From NCBI GenBank assembly GCA_003550325.1, contig QKWP01000212.1:108229-172228 (forward strand): a stretch of DNA of 64,000 nt. Direction: 5' to 3'. This document shows, piece by piece, positions 47,109 through 59,900 of the stretch; positions within the stretch are counted from its first letter, which is position 1; each line of letters opens with the position of its first letter. Position numbers and translations under genes: made by a program. This DNA is from Gigaspora rosea (lineage: Eukaryota; Glomeromycota; Glomeromycetes; Diversisporales; Gigasporaceae). The notes below the pieces were generated by a model that did not search any database, had not been told where the DNA came from, and saw nothing but the letters and a program-made list of their open reading frames with translations.

Positions 47109-48649
47109 TTTTTTTAATGCTCTTAAACTGAATTTAAAAATTGGTATTTACATCTAATGTGAATTATTGTATCTACATCTAAACTTTCTTAAGTACGTTC
47201 GTATGTATGTAGCACCACATTGTGCCGATCCTTTATCGATCTTATCAAATTATTTTGGTTAGGATCTTTCATATAATTTACCGTTCTTAATAACCATTTT
47301 ATTTAACGAAACAATTTAAGTTTCTGTAATACACACATGAATAATTGTTTTGCAGATGTTTGCATGTGTTTCGATTAGCGTAACATCGATGTGGGTTATT
47401 AGTGTCAAAATTAGGTAATGCCAGTAGGTATTATCAATTCCTAAATATAGTTGTTGATGCTGAATTATAAATCACCAGGTTAATAATTTTATTAGGGTTG
47501 CTATTGCAGACAGAATGGAAAATTGTGAAGTATTATTGTCTTGTGTGAGATGACACAATATTGTATATTAAAAATCGGTTATCTTTCCTTCATGGATGTA
47601 AAAAAGGAAATATATTTTTATTCCTGTTAAATAGAGATGATTATAACTATATAAAAAATATTGTGTCCTTAAAAGATACTCGCGTCAGTCCAATCCATGT
47701 ATGCAATTTTACTCTATTACTATCATTTCAATCAAAATATTAACACCAAGTAATATGATTAGTGTTGTGTTTTCTATAAAACTATTTATATAACTTTTAC
47801 ACATAATATCATTTGGTAATGGAACTATGGGATTAAAAATTAAACTGTTATACACTGTGATTTATTACAAAAAATTTTTGGTTCTTTATTAATTATTGAA
47901 TGCTACAGTTATTTTTATGAGTTTTGTATTCCGCTAGGGTTTTGCGGTGCTTTATATTTAATTTTAGTTTCTATCATGACAGATAAGTTCTAAAAATATT
48001 TTTGTTTCCAGCAGAATTAAATTGTTGTCAAGCTTTTAAAGCTTAAATTTTTATAAACCTAAATATGTTTTTGAATATAATTAATTTAAGAATACGTCTA
48101 ATTTTAACTAGTGATTATATCATCAGCTTAATTAATAAAATTTTGTGAATTAAAATTAATTTAAAGATTAGGATTAGTGTTAAATCGAAACTAAATTACA
48201 TAAACCCGGTTAAGTTATTGATTCGGCATGATCAGTATAATAAAAATAATAAAAACTATTTTTGTATCATAATGATCATTTTACGATTGTCATAAGAATA
48301 ATGTCAATGATTTAACTTTTTGTTTGAATGCTTGTCTAACATGTTTGATGTGCTTAGTTTGTATGAAAATTTATGGAAAAAACTGTTCATGTCAGCCAAT
48401 AAAACCTTAACATGAAATGTAAAAAAGGAATCGAATATAAATTAGGCTTTTATAACAAATATTACTCTAACAGGAGCCTCTATTAAAAAAAAAATTAAAT
48501 ATGATCATGAATTTGTCGACTGGTTTAAAAATGAATCTCGAGTTAGGATTCCAAGCGACCAAGATATTATTAATATTTGTTGAGAATGCAAGAAGAATTA
48601 TGATGAAAGAAATCAAGGTAAAAAATTTTATCTATTTATATATTTTTGT
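47109..48649. other. AT-rich spacer
   Basis: No sure gene. At 48493-48610 a protein-like stretch in one frame (HEFVDWFKNESRVRIPSDQD) ends at a GTAAAA donor-like site after one stop, perhaps a relic exon; family unknown. Confidence 0.4.
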
Positions 48650-49240
48650 CTTCGACAAGAAACGAAAAATAATTAGAAATAAATAAATGCTTTCGTTTGA
48701 AGAATAGGAATCGAAATATAGTTTAATTTTTTAAAAACGAATTTTTCGTCTTCGACAAAAAACGAAAAAATAATTAGAAATGAATAAAGGTTTTGTTTGA
48801 ATGAAAATGGATCTTGCTAAAGAATAGGAATTGAATTTTTTCACAATTTTTAAAAACGAATTTTCGTCGAAAAATAATTAGAAATGAATAAAGACTTCGT
48901 TTGGATCTTGTCAAAAATAGGAATTGAAAATTTTCACAATTTTTTTAAAAACGGATTTTCGTCGAAAAAAATTAGAAATGAACAAAGGCTTCGTTTGAAA
49001 TGAAAATGGATTTTGCCAAAGAATAGGAATTGAAATTTTACACATTTTTTAAAAGCGAATTTTTTCGTTGAAAAATAATTAGAAATGAATAAAGGTTTTG
49101 TTTGAATGAAAATGGATCTTGCCAAAGAATAGGAATTGAAATTTTACACATTTTTTAAAAACGAATTTTCGTTGAAAAATAATTAGAAATGAATAAAGGC
49201 TTCGTTTGAACGAAAATGGATCATGCTAAAGAATAGGAAT
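48650..49240. repeat. Tandem repeat, ~100-bp unit, about 6 units
   Basis: Marked by AATTAGAAATGAATAAAGG at about 48673, 48772, 48868, 48971, 49078 and 49182 (spacing 96-107), with AAAACGAATTTTCGTCG, AAAATGGATCTTGCCAAAG and AATAGGAATTGAAATTTT in each unit. Units differ by a few percent and short deletions. Confidence 0.9.
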
Positions 49241-50128
49241 TGAAATTTACGACTTACAAAGTGCGACAAGTATGCATGTCGAGATTTAGTCATATTGTAA
49301 TATTATATTATTCACCTGATATTATTAAATTACATTTCTGATATATCTGTTACTGAATCTTATTATTCCTGAAATCTATAACTTAACCGGATCGGCCGAA
49401 AAATCATTCGGAAATTTTTAGGAATTACAAAAATAGCTGTGATTCAAAAGAAACTAATTTTCGACCACCGGTCGAAATTAGGTTGATGCAGGCAAACCAC
49501 CCAAATACGCCACAGCACTTTTGATGGTCGCTCTAGATGATTCCATGAATTGCAACATGCTTTTATTTAACATGCAAGTTTTGATAACCAATTTGGTGTT
49601 AATTATTTACTATTAGAGCAGCACAATATTTAAGGTTTTTTGATCAATATAACGAAATGATTTATCATAGTAATTTTATTATAAAATTCATGTATTTTTA
49701 AAATGGTATAGTATAATTCCTGCTCTAGTAAAGCAAATTCAATTATATAACTTGTAAATGATGTATAAAATGGTATAATTTTAAACCCGTGTTGAGACAT
49801 TTTTAATGTATTTTATTAATTTATCTAAAATTCTAAATTATTTAATAGTAAACTCGCCGTTATTTTTAAGTTTCGAACATTAAACTTACATATTGATACT
49901 AAATATATCAACATAGATTCAAATCACTCTATTTATACATCATTTGTGGAAGTTATAATGTTTTAGAGATTTAAATTTTCTTGCTATATAATTATTACAC
50001 GATTTAAAACTCGCGTACTGAGACGTAGATATGCATTAATCAAGGTTTATATATTACATACAATATAAACATTTTTGAGACTTATTTAAAAATTAAAATA
50101 CTTTACTTGAATTTTTAATATTATCGCA
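49241..50128. other. AT-rich spacer
   Basis: No gene or clear element. Confidence 0.5.
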
Positions 50129-50381
50129 TTAAGGCCGTTTGACGGTTAACATCACTTTTCCAGGACTCTCGGGAGGGGGGGGAGGAGGGTAAAATGAAAC
50201 GAACATACGAAGCAAACATATAAAAATGAACAAAGGTGGGCAATTTCATTGGTTGATATAAATAAGGTGACTAGCGAGAGTCATCCAGCGTTTTGATTGG
50301 CTGTTCGTTTTCGGGGGGAGGTGGGGGAGACTTCAACTGGGGGGTGATGTTAACCGAAAAATTAACTTCAAACGGCCTAAT
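50129..50381. mobile_element. MITE, about 253 bp
   Basis: Left TTAAGGCCGTTTGACGGTTAA, right complement of TTAGGCCGTTTGAAGTTAA; CGGTTAACATCAC also pairs. G-rich runs (GGGAGGGGGGGG) lie inside. A reverse-strand open frame at 50271-50612 overlaps it and is not a gene. Confidence 0.75.
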
Positions 50382-50649
50382 ATATGTGAACTTTGTATTT
50401 GATAATTGTAGTCTATTAAGCAAAAATTGAACGCTAAAGCTATTGTAATGCGTTTTTAATAAAAAAAATAAAATGCGTTTAAATAGATTTTTTTTTTTTT
50501 TTGTAAAAAGCCCATCCGTGCTATTATATATGTTTACTGCTGCATCACACCGATCCTTAAATTTGCCTTTTAGGCAACTCACGGGAACGCCAAACATAAA
50601 AATATGTAACATACCACATTAGATCGACAAACTTTCTCTATATATCAGA

Positions 50650-52295
50650 ATGACAAAGTTTTTAGAAAAACTTTCTAATGATTTCCTTGAACTTCTTGAT
50701 GATAAAGATGATTTTAATGTAATCATTAATGTTGGAAAATCACCAAACACTAAAATATTTCAAGCACACACTAATATTTTAAGATATAGATCTTTGTATT
50801 TTCATAATGAATTATCGAACATTAACAAAGATAAAAACAACATTAAAACGATTAATTTAACACATGTTCCTATTCAGCAGTTTGAAATAATTATTAAGTA
50901 AGTGATTTATGTATTTTGATGAATCAATAAATTAGACCTTTATTTAAATACTTAATATATTACGAATAAGTAAGTTGTAGTATTTTGAATTTAGGAGTTT
51001 AAATATAAAGGTTTAATGAGATATTAAAGATAATGATTATTTGGTTTATATATTATATTTGATAAAGCTAATTTAATTACTATTAATAACTTAAATAAAG
51101 GTATATTTACGGAGGAGTGGTTTCGTTGGAAAAAGATCAAGGAGCATCATTTATCTTTGAACTCATCCTTGTTGCATCTGAATTTCTTCTTGATGAATTA
51201 GTGAAACACCTTGAAACGCAATTAATTAATGAAAATGCACATTGGTTACGTTTAAATTTTACACGTATTTATCATAAAAGTTTTCAAAATGAAAAGCTTC
51301 AAGAATTACAAAAATGGAGCAATGATATTGTAGCAAAGTATCCTGATAGGCTTTTTGAATCAGAAGACTTTACTTCTCTTCCAGAAAATGCTTTAATTTC
51401 ACTCATTAAACGAGATGATTTACAGACGGATGAAGGGAAAATTTGGGAACATGTTATCAAATGGGGTATTGCTCAATACGTGGGTTTATCATCCTATCCT
51501 AAAGATTGGTCTCATGAAAACTTTCTGGCTTTAAAGACAACTTTACAAAATTGTTTGCCTTTTATTCGTTATTTCCAAATTTCAAATGATGATATTATTG
51601 ACAAAGTGAAACCATATAAAAATATTCTTGAAGAAAATCTTTGGGATGATATACTCATAAGACTTATTACTCCAAATAGACAAATATCATCAATAATTCT
51701 TCCACCCCGTAAAATTTTAACAAAAATATTGCCATCTAGAGGAATTGAACCATTTCCTTCAAAAGTTATCAATGAAGATCATGCAGCAGAAATTGCGTCA
51801 TGGATTGATAAGAAAGCTGAAGCATATTCTGTAATGAATAATCCATATAAGTTTAAACTGCTGCTTCGTGGAACAAGAGATGGTTTTACTGCTAAATCGT
51901 TTTGGAATTTATGTGATAGGCAAGCAAATACTGTTGTGGTGATGAAGGTTAATGGCACTGATGAAATTCTTGGTGGATATAATCCAGTCCAATGGGTTAA
52001 ATCAGCTAGTGGTACTTGGGTAAATTGCAATGATAGCTTTATTTTTTCCTTGAAAAATGGTACTATTCAGTCCTCTATTTTAAGTCGCGTAAAAACTTCA
52101 CAATATGCAATTTATTGTCATTATAATTATGGACCAATTTTTGGTGGTGGTTATAATATTCTTATGGGAAATAATTCTAATTTAAAAAATCAATGTTCTT
52201 GCTGTCATAATAATTCATACGAAAAAGCAATTAGAAACACAAATGCTGGCTTTAATGTAGAGGAATATGAAATATTTCAAATTCAGAAAGAATAG
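50650..52295 (+). CDS. BTB/POZ - BACK - TLDc domain protein
   Basis: Two exons, 50650-50897 and 51101-52295, over a 203-bp intron whose AA|G junction restores a lysine codon; 480 residues. The BTB domain covers about 1-115 (DFNVIINVGKSPNTKIFQAH, LRYRSLYFHNEL, then YIYGG after the splice), the BACK region about 120-235 (FESEDFTSLPENALISLIKR, IWEHVIKWGI), and the TLDc domain about 285-475 (FKLLLRGTRDGFTAKSFWNL, DEILGGYNPVQW, SFIFSL, YGPIFGGGYNILMG, FNVEEYEIFQI). BTB-BACK proteins commonly bind cullin-3 and recruit targets for ubiquitination; TLDc domains bind V-ATPase or partners in oxidative-stress responses. The combination is hugely expanded in Glomeromycotina. The start ATG follows a short AT-rich leader. 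No defect is seen; the gene looks intact. The specific partner is unknown. Confidence 0.93.
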
Positions 52296-52930
52296 ATGCC
52301 AAACAAGAAGTCTATTCAGTATGTATACGATGCCTCTAGTCATAATTGTATATCTGTTATATGTCACTTCAAATTTCCGTTAATTAAAGGGAATTAACTA
52401 AAAATTATAAATAAAGTACGTCACATTTTATCGGATCGGTATGCATTATCGATTATAAATTTTTTTATCTCCAGATAAAAAATATGCATGATTATATATA
52501 GAAAAAAATCAATAAATAAAAATTTGTGAATTTACTTTTTTATTATAACTTAATGAAATTACAAGTATCCTAGAAAGTGTAAGAATGTTGTTTTACATGA
52601 AGAGATCTTTATATTTTCTACCACAATTATTGCTTCGTAACACGGCGATTTAACTTTAATAGTTGCTGGGAGATAAGTTTCTGATTTACTCGAATAAAGG
52701 TCTCTTCAGCACTACATCAGCTTACTTCCTTTATCTTTCTTAAATAAGATCGAAGGGAATTTTCTTCCGACTTTAATTACATTTGAAAGCTTGTGCTTAT
52801 ATACATTTAAATTTAATATACTATACATTGATGTGCTATCTAGCATGTTGACGTGATAACTAAAGATGATTTTTAAGCTCAACGTTTACGTGCTATCTCA
52901 AACTTTCGAGTTTAGTAATATTATTTGACG
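52296..52930. other. 3' flank and spacer
   Basis: AATAAA-like signals near 52408 and 52510 could end the BTB-TLDc transcript. No gene. Confidence 0.5.
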
Positions 52931-53115
52931 GGGATGATGCTGAAATATGATGCTGAAATTCTATTTTGATATGAAATTTTAAAATTTTCTTTGGGGTGTT
53001 TTTTTTCGTTTTTATCATATAGGGTTAGGGTAAGGTTGATATTTAAAGAGTATATGTGGTTTTAGCAGGGCTTATAGTTTCAAATCGAGACCCCAAATTT
53101 CATCATCATCCGAGA
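52931..53115. repeat. Solo core of the foldback family (GGGTTAG core)
   Basis: ATGCTGAAAT...TATTTTGATATGAAATTTT, ATAGGGTTAGGGTAAGG and GCAGGGCTTATAGTTTCAAA match the cores of the elements at 8348 and 36421, but no tandem-unit arms flank it. Ends are CGGGGATGATG and CATCATCCGAG, a short inverted pair, so it may be an independent MITE picked up by the foldback elements. Confidence 0.65.
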
Positions 53116-54339
53116 CGAAGGGGGCGATCTTTGTCAAAAGCTTGCATAACAAGTTTCCACCTTGAAATTTAATACATTATGCAAAAATGGAAATGGAAGA
53201 TATTTATACAAATTTTGATGTGTACAACATCGATTTTCTTTTATCAGAAATTTAAGCTTCACAAAGTTATCTGATTTTAATTTAAAGATATTAATAACTC
53301 ATCGATATTTAAGCCATTTTATAAAAGAGCGAGACAGCGATTATATTTTAGGCAATTGTCTATATATGTCTTTTATATTGATATCAATTTATTCACTAAA
53401 AATTTCTTCAAAGGTTTAAAGTTAGAGAAGTGTAAAAAAACAAAGCATTTGAAACCAAAATCAAACAAGCAACGAAGATCGTTAAAATTTTCTTTTTTCC
53501 CAATTAATTTGACGTACAGTACGTATGTTGCATCTTGGTATTAATACAGTACGGTAGAATAAGTTAGTACGTACGGAAATTAAAGAAAAATTCTACTCAG
53601 GCGTGTGAATATATTTAATTCAAATATTTAACTTGATTATGATTGATTTTATGATTATTCCTATATTTTTTTTTTATGGTAACAATTCAACTTTTTATTC
53701 GATTGTTGTAAATATATAAATATATTTAAAGTAATAAAATAAATGATGATAAATATGAACTTTTTAATAAAAATTAAATTCATTATCAGGAATTAGAAAG
53801 AATAATCTTTTTAAAATTATTTTTTAAAAATATAAGTTATATACGATTTTTTTTTTTTTTTTTTTTTTATTTAGAAACAATACGTAAGTCCACTAATGCT
53901 AATATTCACAAAAGAAATGGGTTTTAAGATGCAATTGAAGTAACAGTAATAGATTTAGCGTCTAATGGTGAAAAACATATCATAGTACAAAATAACTAGA
54001 GTTGGACGATCTATATATCCAGTTCTTTTTTACTGGAAATTGGACATTTCCAAATTGTCCAATATATGTCCAATGTCCAGTGTCCATTGTAACATTGTAA
54101 ATAGTATACTATCAATCAAATTATGATATAGCAAAATTATTATATTATCACTTTTTATTAACAAGATTAATTTAGCATTTATCTTTGATTAGTAATTAAA
54201 TCATCTCTCGCATAACTTATTTAATACTAATAAAGAATATAATTTATAGATCATTGTATAAAAGGACTTGACTTCATATTTCTAAACAAAATTAAGTAGA
54301 TATTCATTAAAAGTGTCAAAATTTCCTTGTCTTTGGCAA
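53116..54339. other. AT-rich spacer
   Basis: No gene. A run of about 23 T lies near 53850, and 54020-54110 has repeated TGTCCA words. Confidence 0.5.
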
Positions 54340-55707
54340 TAATTTTGAGAATTCATACATCAGGACTCAAATTTGAAAATAATTATGAATGAAGGCCCAA
54401 CTTAAAAAATATTTGTTTATAAAGGCATAATTTTTGAAAATATTACAAATGTAATTTTGCATCGTATGAATCAGTGACTATCGTGGCTTTAAGCCAATCA
54501 TGATTTAACTTACTTGTACGTACGTATGCAACTCAAATTTTACTTCTTTGCATAAGAAATATCGTCGTTACTACATATTAATAAATGTAAATTAGTAATC
54601 AAATATTCAATATATGAGTATAAAATACAAGCCATTTATCTATTAGTAAATTTCTTTCGTCTCGACTTTTTAAAAATTTGTTTATAAAATCATCATTTTC
54701 GATTGTAAATATTATCGTTATGCCAAACACATTAAAATTGGGATGACATTTACCGGTAATAAAATGGAAGGAGTCCGCTCACCAGAAGACCAAAATATGC
54801 GGAAAATGTTATGGAAAAGGCCATAATATACGAACTTGTAATCGAAGACGCAGGCAGAAGGAAATCAATTTACAATGCTTAATGGAAAATTCCATCTACT
54901 TTTATGCTATATATCTAAAAATTACATTGAAACGTTTCGTTAATTCAATGTGATGATCTTTTTTTAAAATGAATTTGTATAATTATTATTCTCTTTACAT
55001 ATTTCTTTTCAAAAAAAAAATAAAATAAAATAAATAAATAAATAAATGAATAACATAAATGCTTATTACGAATAAAAATTGATAGCATATATTATCCGAC
55101 AGGTCCTATGTGCGCACTAGACGTTTTTTGTATATATTATTCGATCACTTTCTAATCATGTGATAACTCAATTTTTTGATTTTATTTCTTCTTGCATAGG
55201 ATGTTGTGAAACTCAAAATTCATATTTTGGAAAAAAAGATTTAACGAAGGAAAAAAAGTAAAAAAGTTAAATGAAAAAAATGATGAGCGAAAGTGAAAAA
55301 GTAAGCGAACGTAAAAAAAGAGTAAAGATGAGTCTAATGATTAGAAAGATCGAATAGTATATACGAAAAACGATAATGCTTACGTCGGACCTTACGGATA
55401 AAAATGTTATCAGTTAAGTTGTAATGAAAACATTATTCGTAGGGAACAATATAAATGACGTGGCAAAGCCACGTGATTTATATAGTAACCTAGCGATAAA
55501 TCAGTTATCATCCACAACCTAACCAATAACAAGTACTTATTTCTCCATATGAGGCAAATGATCGTTGTAATATTATGGCGTGATTACATTAGGGTCTGTA
55601 TTTGTAATATTTCAAAAATTAGGCCTTTATAAATAAATATTTTTAAGTGTGCCCTCATTCATAATTATTTCAAATTTAGGTCCCAATGTGTAAATTCCCT
55701 TAATTTT
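54340..55707. mobile_element. MULE-like element with ~120-bp inverted repeats and zinc-knuckle relic
   Basis: Arms at about 54340-54465 and 55590-55707 pair well (AAATAATTATGAATGA, TTTATAAAGGC, TTTTTGAAA.TATTACAAAT). Inside, on the + strand at about 54775-54850, one frame reads KTKICGKCYGKGHNIRTCNR, a CX2CX4HX4C knuckle typical of MULE transposase C-termini (GHNxRTC). Most of the transposase is missing. A younger MITE (55093-55400) is nested. Confidence 0.65.
55093..55400. mobile_element. Nested MITE, 308 bp
   Basis: Left TATCCGACAGGTCCTATG, right complement of TATCCGTAAGGTCCGACG; CGTTTTTTGTATATA and TATTCGATCACTTTCTAATC pair with the other arm. Confidence 0.75.
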
Positions 55708-55816
55708 TTTGTTTAAATTTTAAAAAATAAATAATTTTAAATATAGTTTTTAACTTATATTGTCCGATATTTATTTTTCTTAATTCATTGCTTTTACTAC
55801 ACTAAACACTGGACAA

Positions 55817-56299
55817 TGTCACGGGGTAAACGTGACATTCCAAATATATTTAAAGTACACTGCGCCACGTTTCAGATGACAATCAATCACAATCGATCTG
55901 CATACAATTAATCGTGCATAATCGATCATGCACGCTCGGGGTTCGGCTTACGGCGTAATGATTTAGAACTCTAGTATAATATACAAATTGTGATAACATC
56001 GTAGATAGAGTATCGTATGTTTTTAATCTCGTAGTTTCCATAATATTCTATAATGTTAGATTAGTGATTCCCATAATATTTGTAAAGTATAAAAGAAGGA
56101 TGTTTTAGCTCTTAGTCTAGTAGTAATCTTCGGATTATCTTATATCTGAACTTCATATATAATTATAAAGTCAGATTCCCCTCATAACCCCTTATATTCA
56201 TAATAAATCGTGTTAAATCACCAAGTCACGCCTCTAGCGATCTGCCTTTTATTCTATTTCGAATCGTTAATAAAGGAACGTCGAATTCTCCCCGTAACA
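55817..56299 (+). mobile_element. Solo LTR (retrotransposon fossil), about 483 bp
   Basis: Begins TGTCACGGGGTAAACGTG and ends CTCCCCGTAACA, the TG...CA form with short inverted ends. A TATAAAAGAAGG promoter-like site (about 56088) and AATAAA-like sites follow. No second copy or coding region is near, so it is a solo LTR. The target duplication is unclear. It appears moderately preserved; the superfamily is not assigned. Confidence 0.6.
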
Positions 56300-56915
56300 A
56301 CAACAATAAAGTGATTTATGATTAGATGCTGAATCGAAAATTTATCCTGTTAAAATTCAAAATAAACTAGAACTAATAAATAATTAGTGACTTTAAATTT
56401 TTTGTACGTTCAGCCTCTGTTATATTTAACTGATGATTTGACAGGAAATTCGTTATCACTTATAAAATTACTAAGTTTGATATATATCGATGAACCTTTA
56501 TAATTAAATAACATTATTATTGAAAAAGTTTAAGATCAGAGTATCCAGAATTCATCGTGCAGTAGAATCTTGTTGAAAAAGAGTCAGTTGTACTGTATTT
56601 GTTATTCTATTGGTTGAATTGATTCGTCAAGGATTTTCGATCGCTAAAGGTTTCGTCATATGAATGACCCGTGAAACATTCTACCAATACAAAAATAGTA
56701 TCCAATCTCTATACCCCGTCGATCTTAATCTAAAATGACATTAACCGGCCGGGTTTGATTCGGAAAAATAATATTAAATATTTAATTTAAAAATAAAATA
56801 AAGTTTGTACAACTTTCATCTTGTGTACATATCCATTGATAAGTAACAACAATTTGTACACTCGCAAACTTTTTATATATTAATTTACGTGCATTATGGT
56901 CATTTAAGTGTTAAA
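56300..56915. other. Promoter-side spacer
   Basis: No gene; contains the 5' flank of the Sel1-kinase-LRR gene. A TATATATTAA at about 56873 is close to the start codon. Confidence 0.4.
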
Positions 56916-59900
56916 ATGGAATCAAATAGAGAAGGGAAATCTCTAAGTATATTTTCAATTAGTGACATTACTGATAATGAAGAGGCGTTGAAATACTGTT
57001 TAAATTCTACTAAAAATGTGAATCCTGATATAAAGAACGACATTGGATGGTGTTACGAATATGGAATAGGTATTGCCAAAGATGAGAAAAAGGCATATGA
57101 ATGGTATTTTAAGGCTACTATGGAAAACAGTTTTTGTGGACAAAATAATCTTGGATAGTGTTTTGAAAAAGGCATAGGTGTTGTTAAAGATGAAAGGAAA
57201 GCATTTAAATGGTACTTTGAATCCGCAAAAGGTGGAAATTCCAGTGGTCAAAATAATCTTGGACGTTGCTATGAAATTGGAATAGGCGTTGATAAAGATG
57301 AAAAGAATGCATTCGAATGGTATTTAAAATCCGCAAATTGTGACAATCCTAGTGGACAATATAATCTTGGTATGTGTTATAAGAATGGTATTGGAACATC
57401 TCCAAATGAAAGAAAAGCTATTGAATATCTACAAAAGGCGAGAAATAATGACGATAAATGTCAAAATGAAAATGAAATAGATCCTAATGTGGACAGTTTT
57501 CTAAAAGAGATTATGCTTAAAAATGCATTACCATGGATTCCATTTAATGAGTTAAAAAACATTCAAAATGCTTATACAGATGTGGCTATAATTGTATGTT
57601 CAGCTGAATGGACTTATCCGCATAAATCGGGTGTAAGAATAAGAAAGGTTAGATTAGACTTATTGACTGGATTTGCCGATGCTGATAGTCATGAAATACT
57701 TTTGAATGAGGTAAAGATGATAATTTTGAGTTTTGTGAATATTTACACTTTTTATAATACCGTACTAATAATAATATACTTTAAAAGTTAAACGCATACT
57801 GCATTATTGGGAGCAAGAGGCCTACATTTCTTCAATGTTATGGAGTATCAAGGGATGTAACTACGGGTCACTATATCGTAGTTATACAAGATGGACTAGT
57901 GAATTCTTTAGAGCGTAATCTTACCTCTGTTGTAAAGATGGGATGGAATGACAAATTAAATTTATTATTATATATAGCTCGTGACCTTCAACTAATTCAT
58001 TCTTGCAATATTATTAATTGTGGTTTATATGAGAAGGCGATACTACAAAATAATCTAACTAGCGCATATATAGCGCTCTCCTCATTGCTTTTATCTGTCG
58101 ATAAAGCATTAACAACAAAATCTAAATTGATTGGAAGCATATTCTACATTGCACCAGAAGTTTTAAATCATGGTTTATTTACTAAAGCATCAGATATTTA
58201 TTCATTTGGGATAATTATGTGGGAAATTTCTTCAGGAAAGTCAATATTCGATTATTATCGAGAATATTATGAACATGGTATTGAAAGTATACAATTTAAT
58301 TTTGATGTTTGTAATGGAATGCGACCAAATATAGTTGAAAATATGGTACAATCTTATTCGGATCTAATGAAACGATACTGGGATAATGACCCTCAAAAAA
58401 GGCCATCAATATCAAAAATCTTAAAGATTCTCACTAACTGGAAAAATAATATGGCAAAGTTTTATGAATTTGAATCAGTTATCTATGATGAACCCGATAA
58501 GGATGAATACAAGTTATATGATAGTGAGTCATATGATATTATGGATATAGATCAAGATTACGAACTTTCATCCTTCAATCAACAAAATTCTGTAAATTTA
58601 TTTTCAATTACATCATCTATGGATAGTAATATTCAAATTGAAGAATCTACACCAAAGGAATGGCTTGAGAAAGCTATTTCTGAAGATCATATTAATTATA
58701 TTGAATATAATAAATTTACAGACCCTGTTGTGATCGGCATTGGAGGTTTTGGAAAGGTTTTTAAATGCGAGTGGAAAGACGGTGAATTAACGGTTGCTCT
58801 TAAATGTCTTAAAGTTGATACAAGCATAGATGAAAAAATCATTAAAGATTTTATCGATGAGGTATTAATGTGTTATATTGAAACCTTAAATACATCTCAC
58901 TATAGGGTAATAAATTCATATAATTCATTTAATTAGCTTAAATTATTACGAAAAGTTTCGTGCCATCCAAACGTTATCGCATTCTATGGAGTTACAAAAG
59001 GTAAACAAACGATTTATAATTTTTGAATAATTGTATTAAACAAAAATATTCACCAAATTAAATATATAGACAACAGCGGGAATTATAATATGATTCTAGA
59101 ATATGCTAATGAAGGAACATTACGAGAATACCTAAAAAAAAGATTTTTAAAATTACAATGGACAGATAAACTACGTATTGCTAAGGAAATAGCACTCGGA
59201 CTTTTATATTTACATGATAAAAATATTATTCATAGAGATCTGGTAAATATATGTATATTTTACTGAATTTACTGTATTTATTGTATTTGTTAATTTATTA
59301 ATTATATTTTAATAATTTAGCATTCAAAAAACATCTTAGTTCATCAAAGACATCCAAAGATTTCAGATTTAGGACTATCAAAGCAAATGAATGAAGTATC
59401 TACGACTTCAAACTCAATCGTTCATGGAATTCTGGCATATATAGAACCTCAATGTTTTATAAGCAAGGATATAAACGCAATAAGAGATCTGACGTCTATA
59501 GTTTTGGACAAATCCTTTGGGAAATTTCAAGCGGAAGACCTCCATCCTCATCCTTTGAATCTAGAGATTTACACGTTATTATTCACGTATTTCAAGGAAA
59601 TAGAGAAGAGCCTATAGAAGGTACACCATCTCAATATATCGAACTTTACAAAAAATGTTGGGATAGCGATCCTGACAATCGCCCAGAAACAAGTATAATT
59701 CTCAATACTTTAAAACAAATCAATCCTGATGAAACTACGAGTAAACTCCATCCTATTGAAACACCAACTCAAAATAATGAAGTTCTTAAGAATTTGAGAA
59801 AACAAGCACATGAATTTTTTGAGCATAGCAAATTTTTAAAAGCATTAGAACTTTTTGAGGAAATTCTCAGAAACAGTCAGCATAGTTCTGAAGACCACGA

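Noticed and set aside
50271-50612. 113-residue minus-strand protein
   Set aside because: Overlaps a MITE and poly-A/T; low-complexity, no family signature.
54775-54850. Retroelement Gag zinc knuckle
   Set aside because: GHNxRTC form and enclosing ~120-bp inverted repeats fit a MULE better; no retroelement parts are adjacent.
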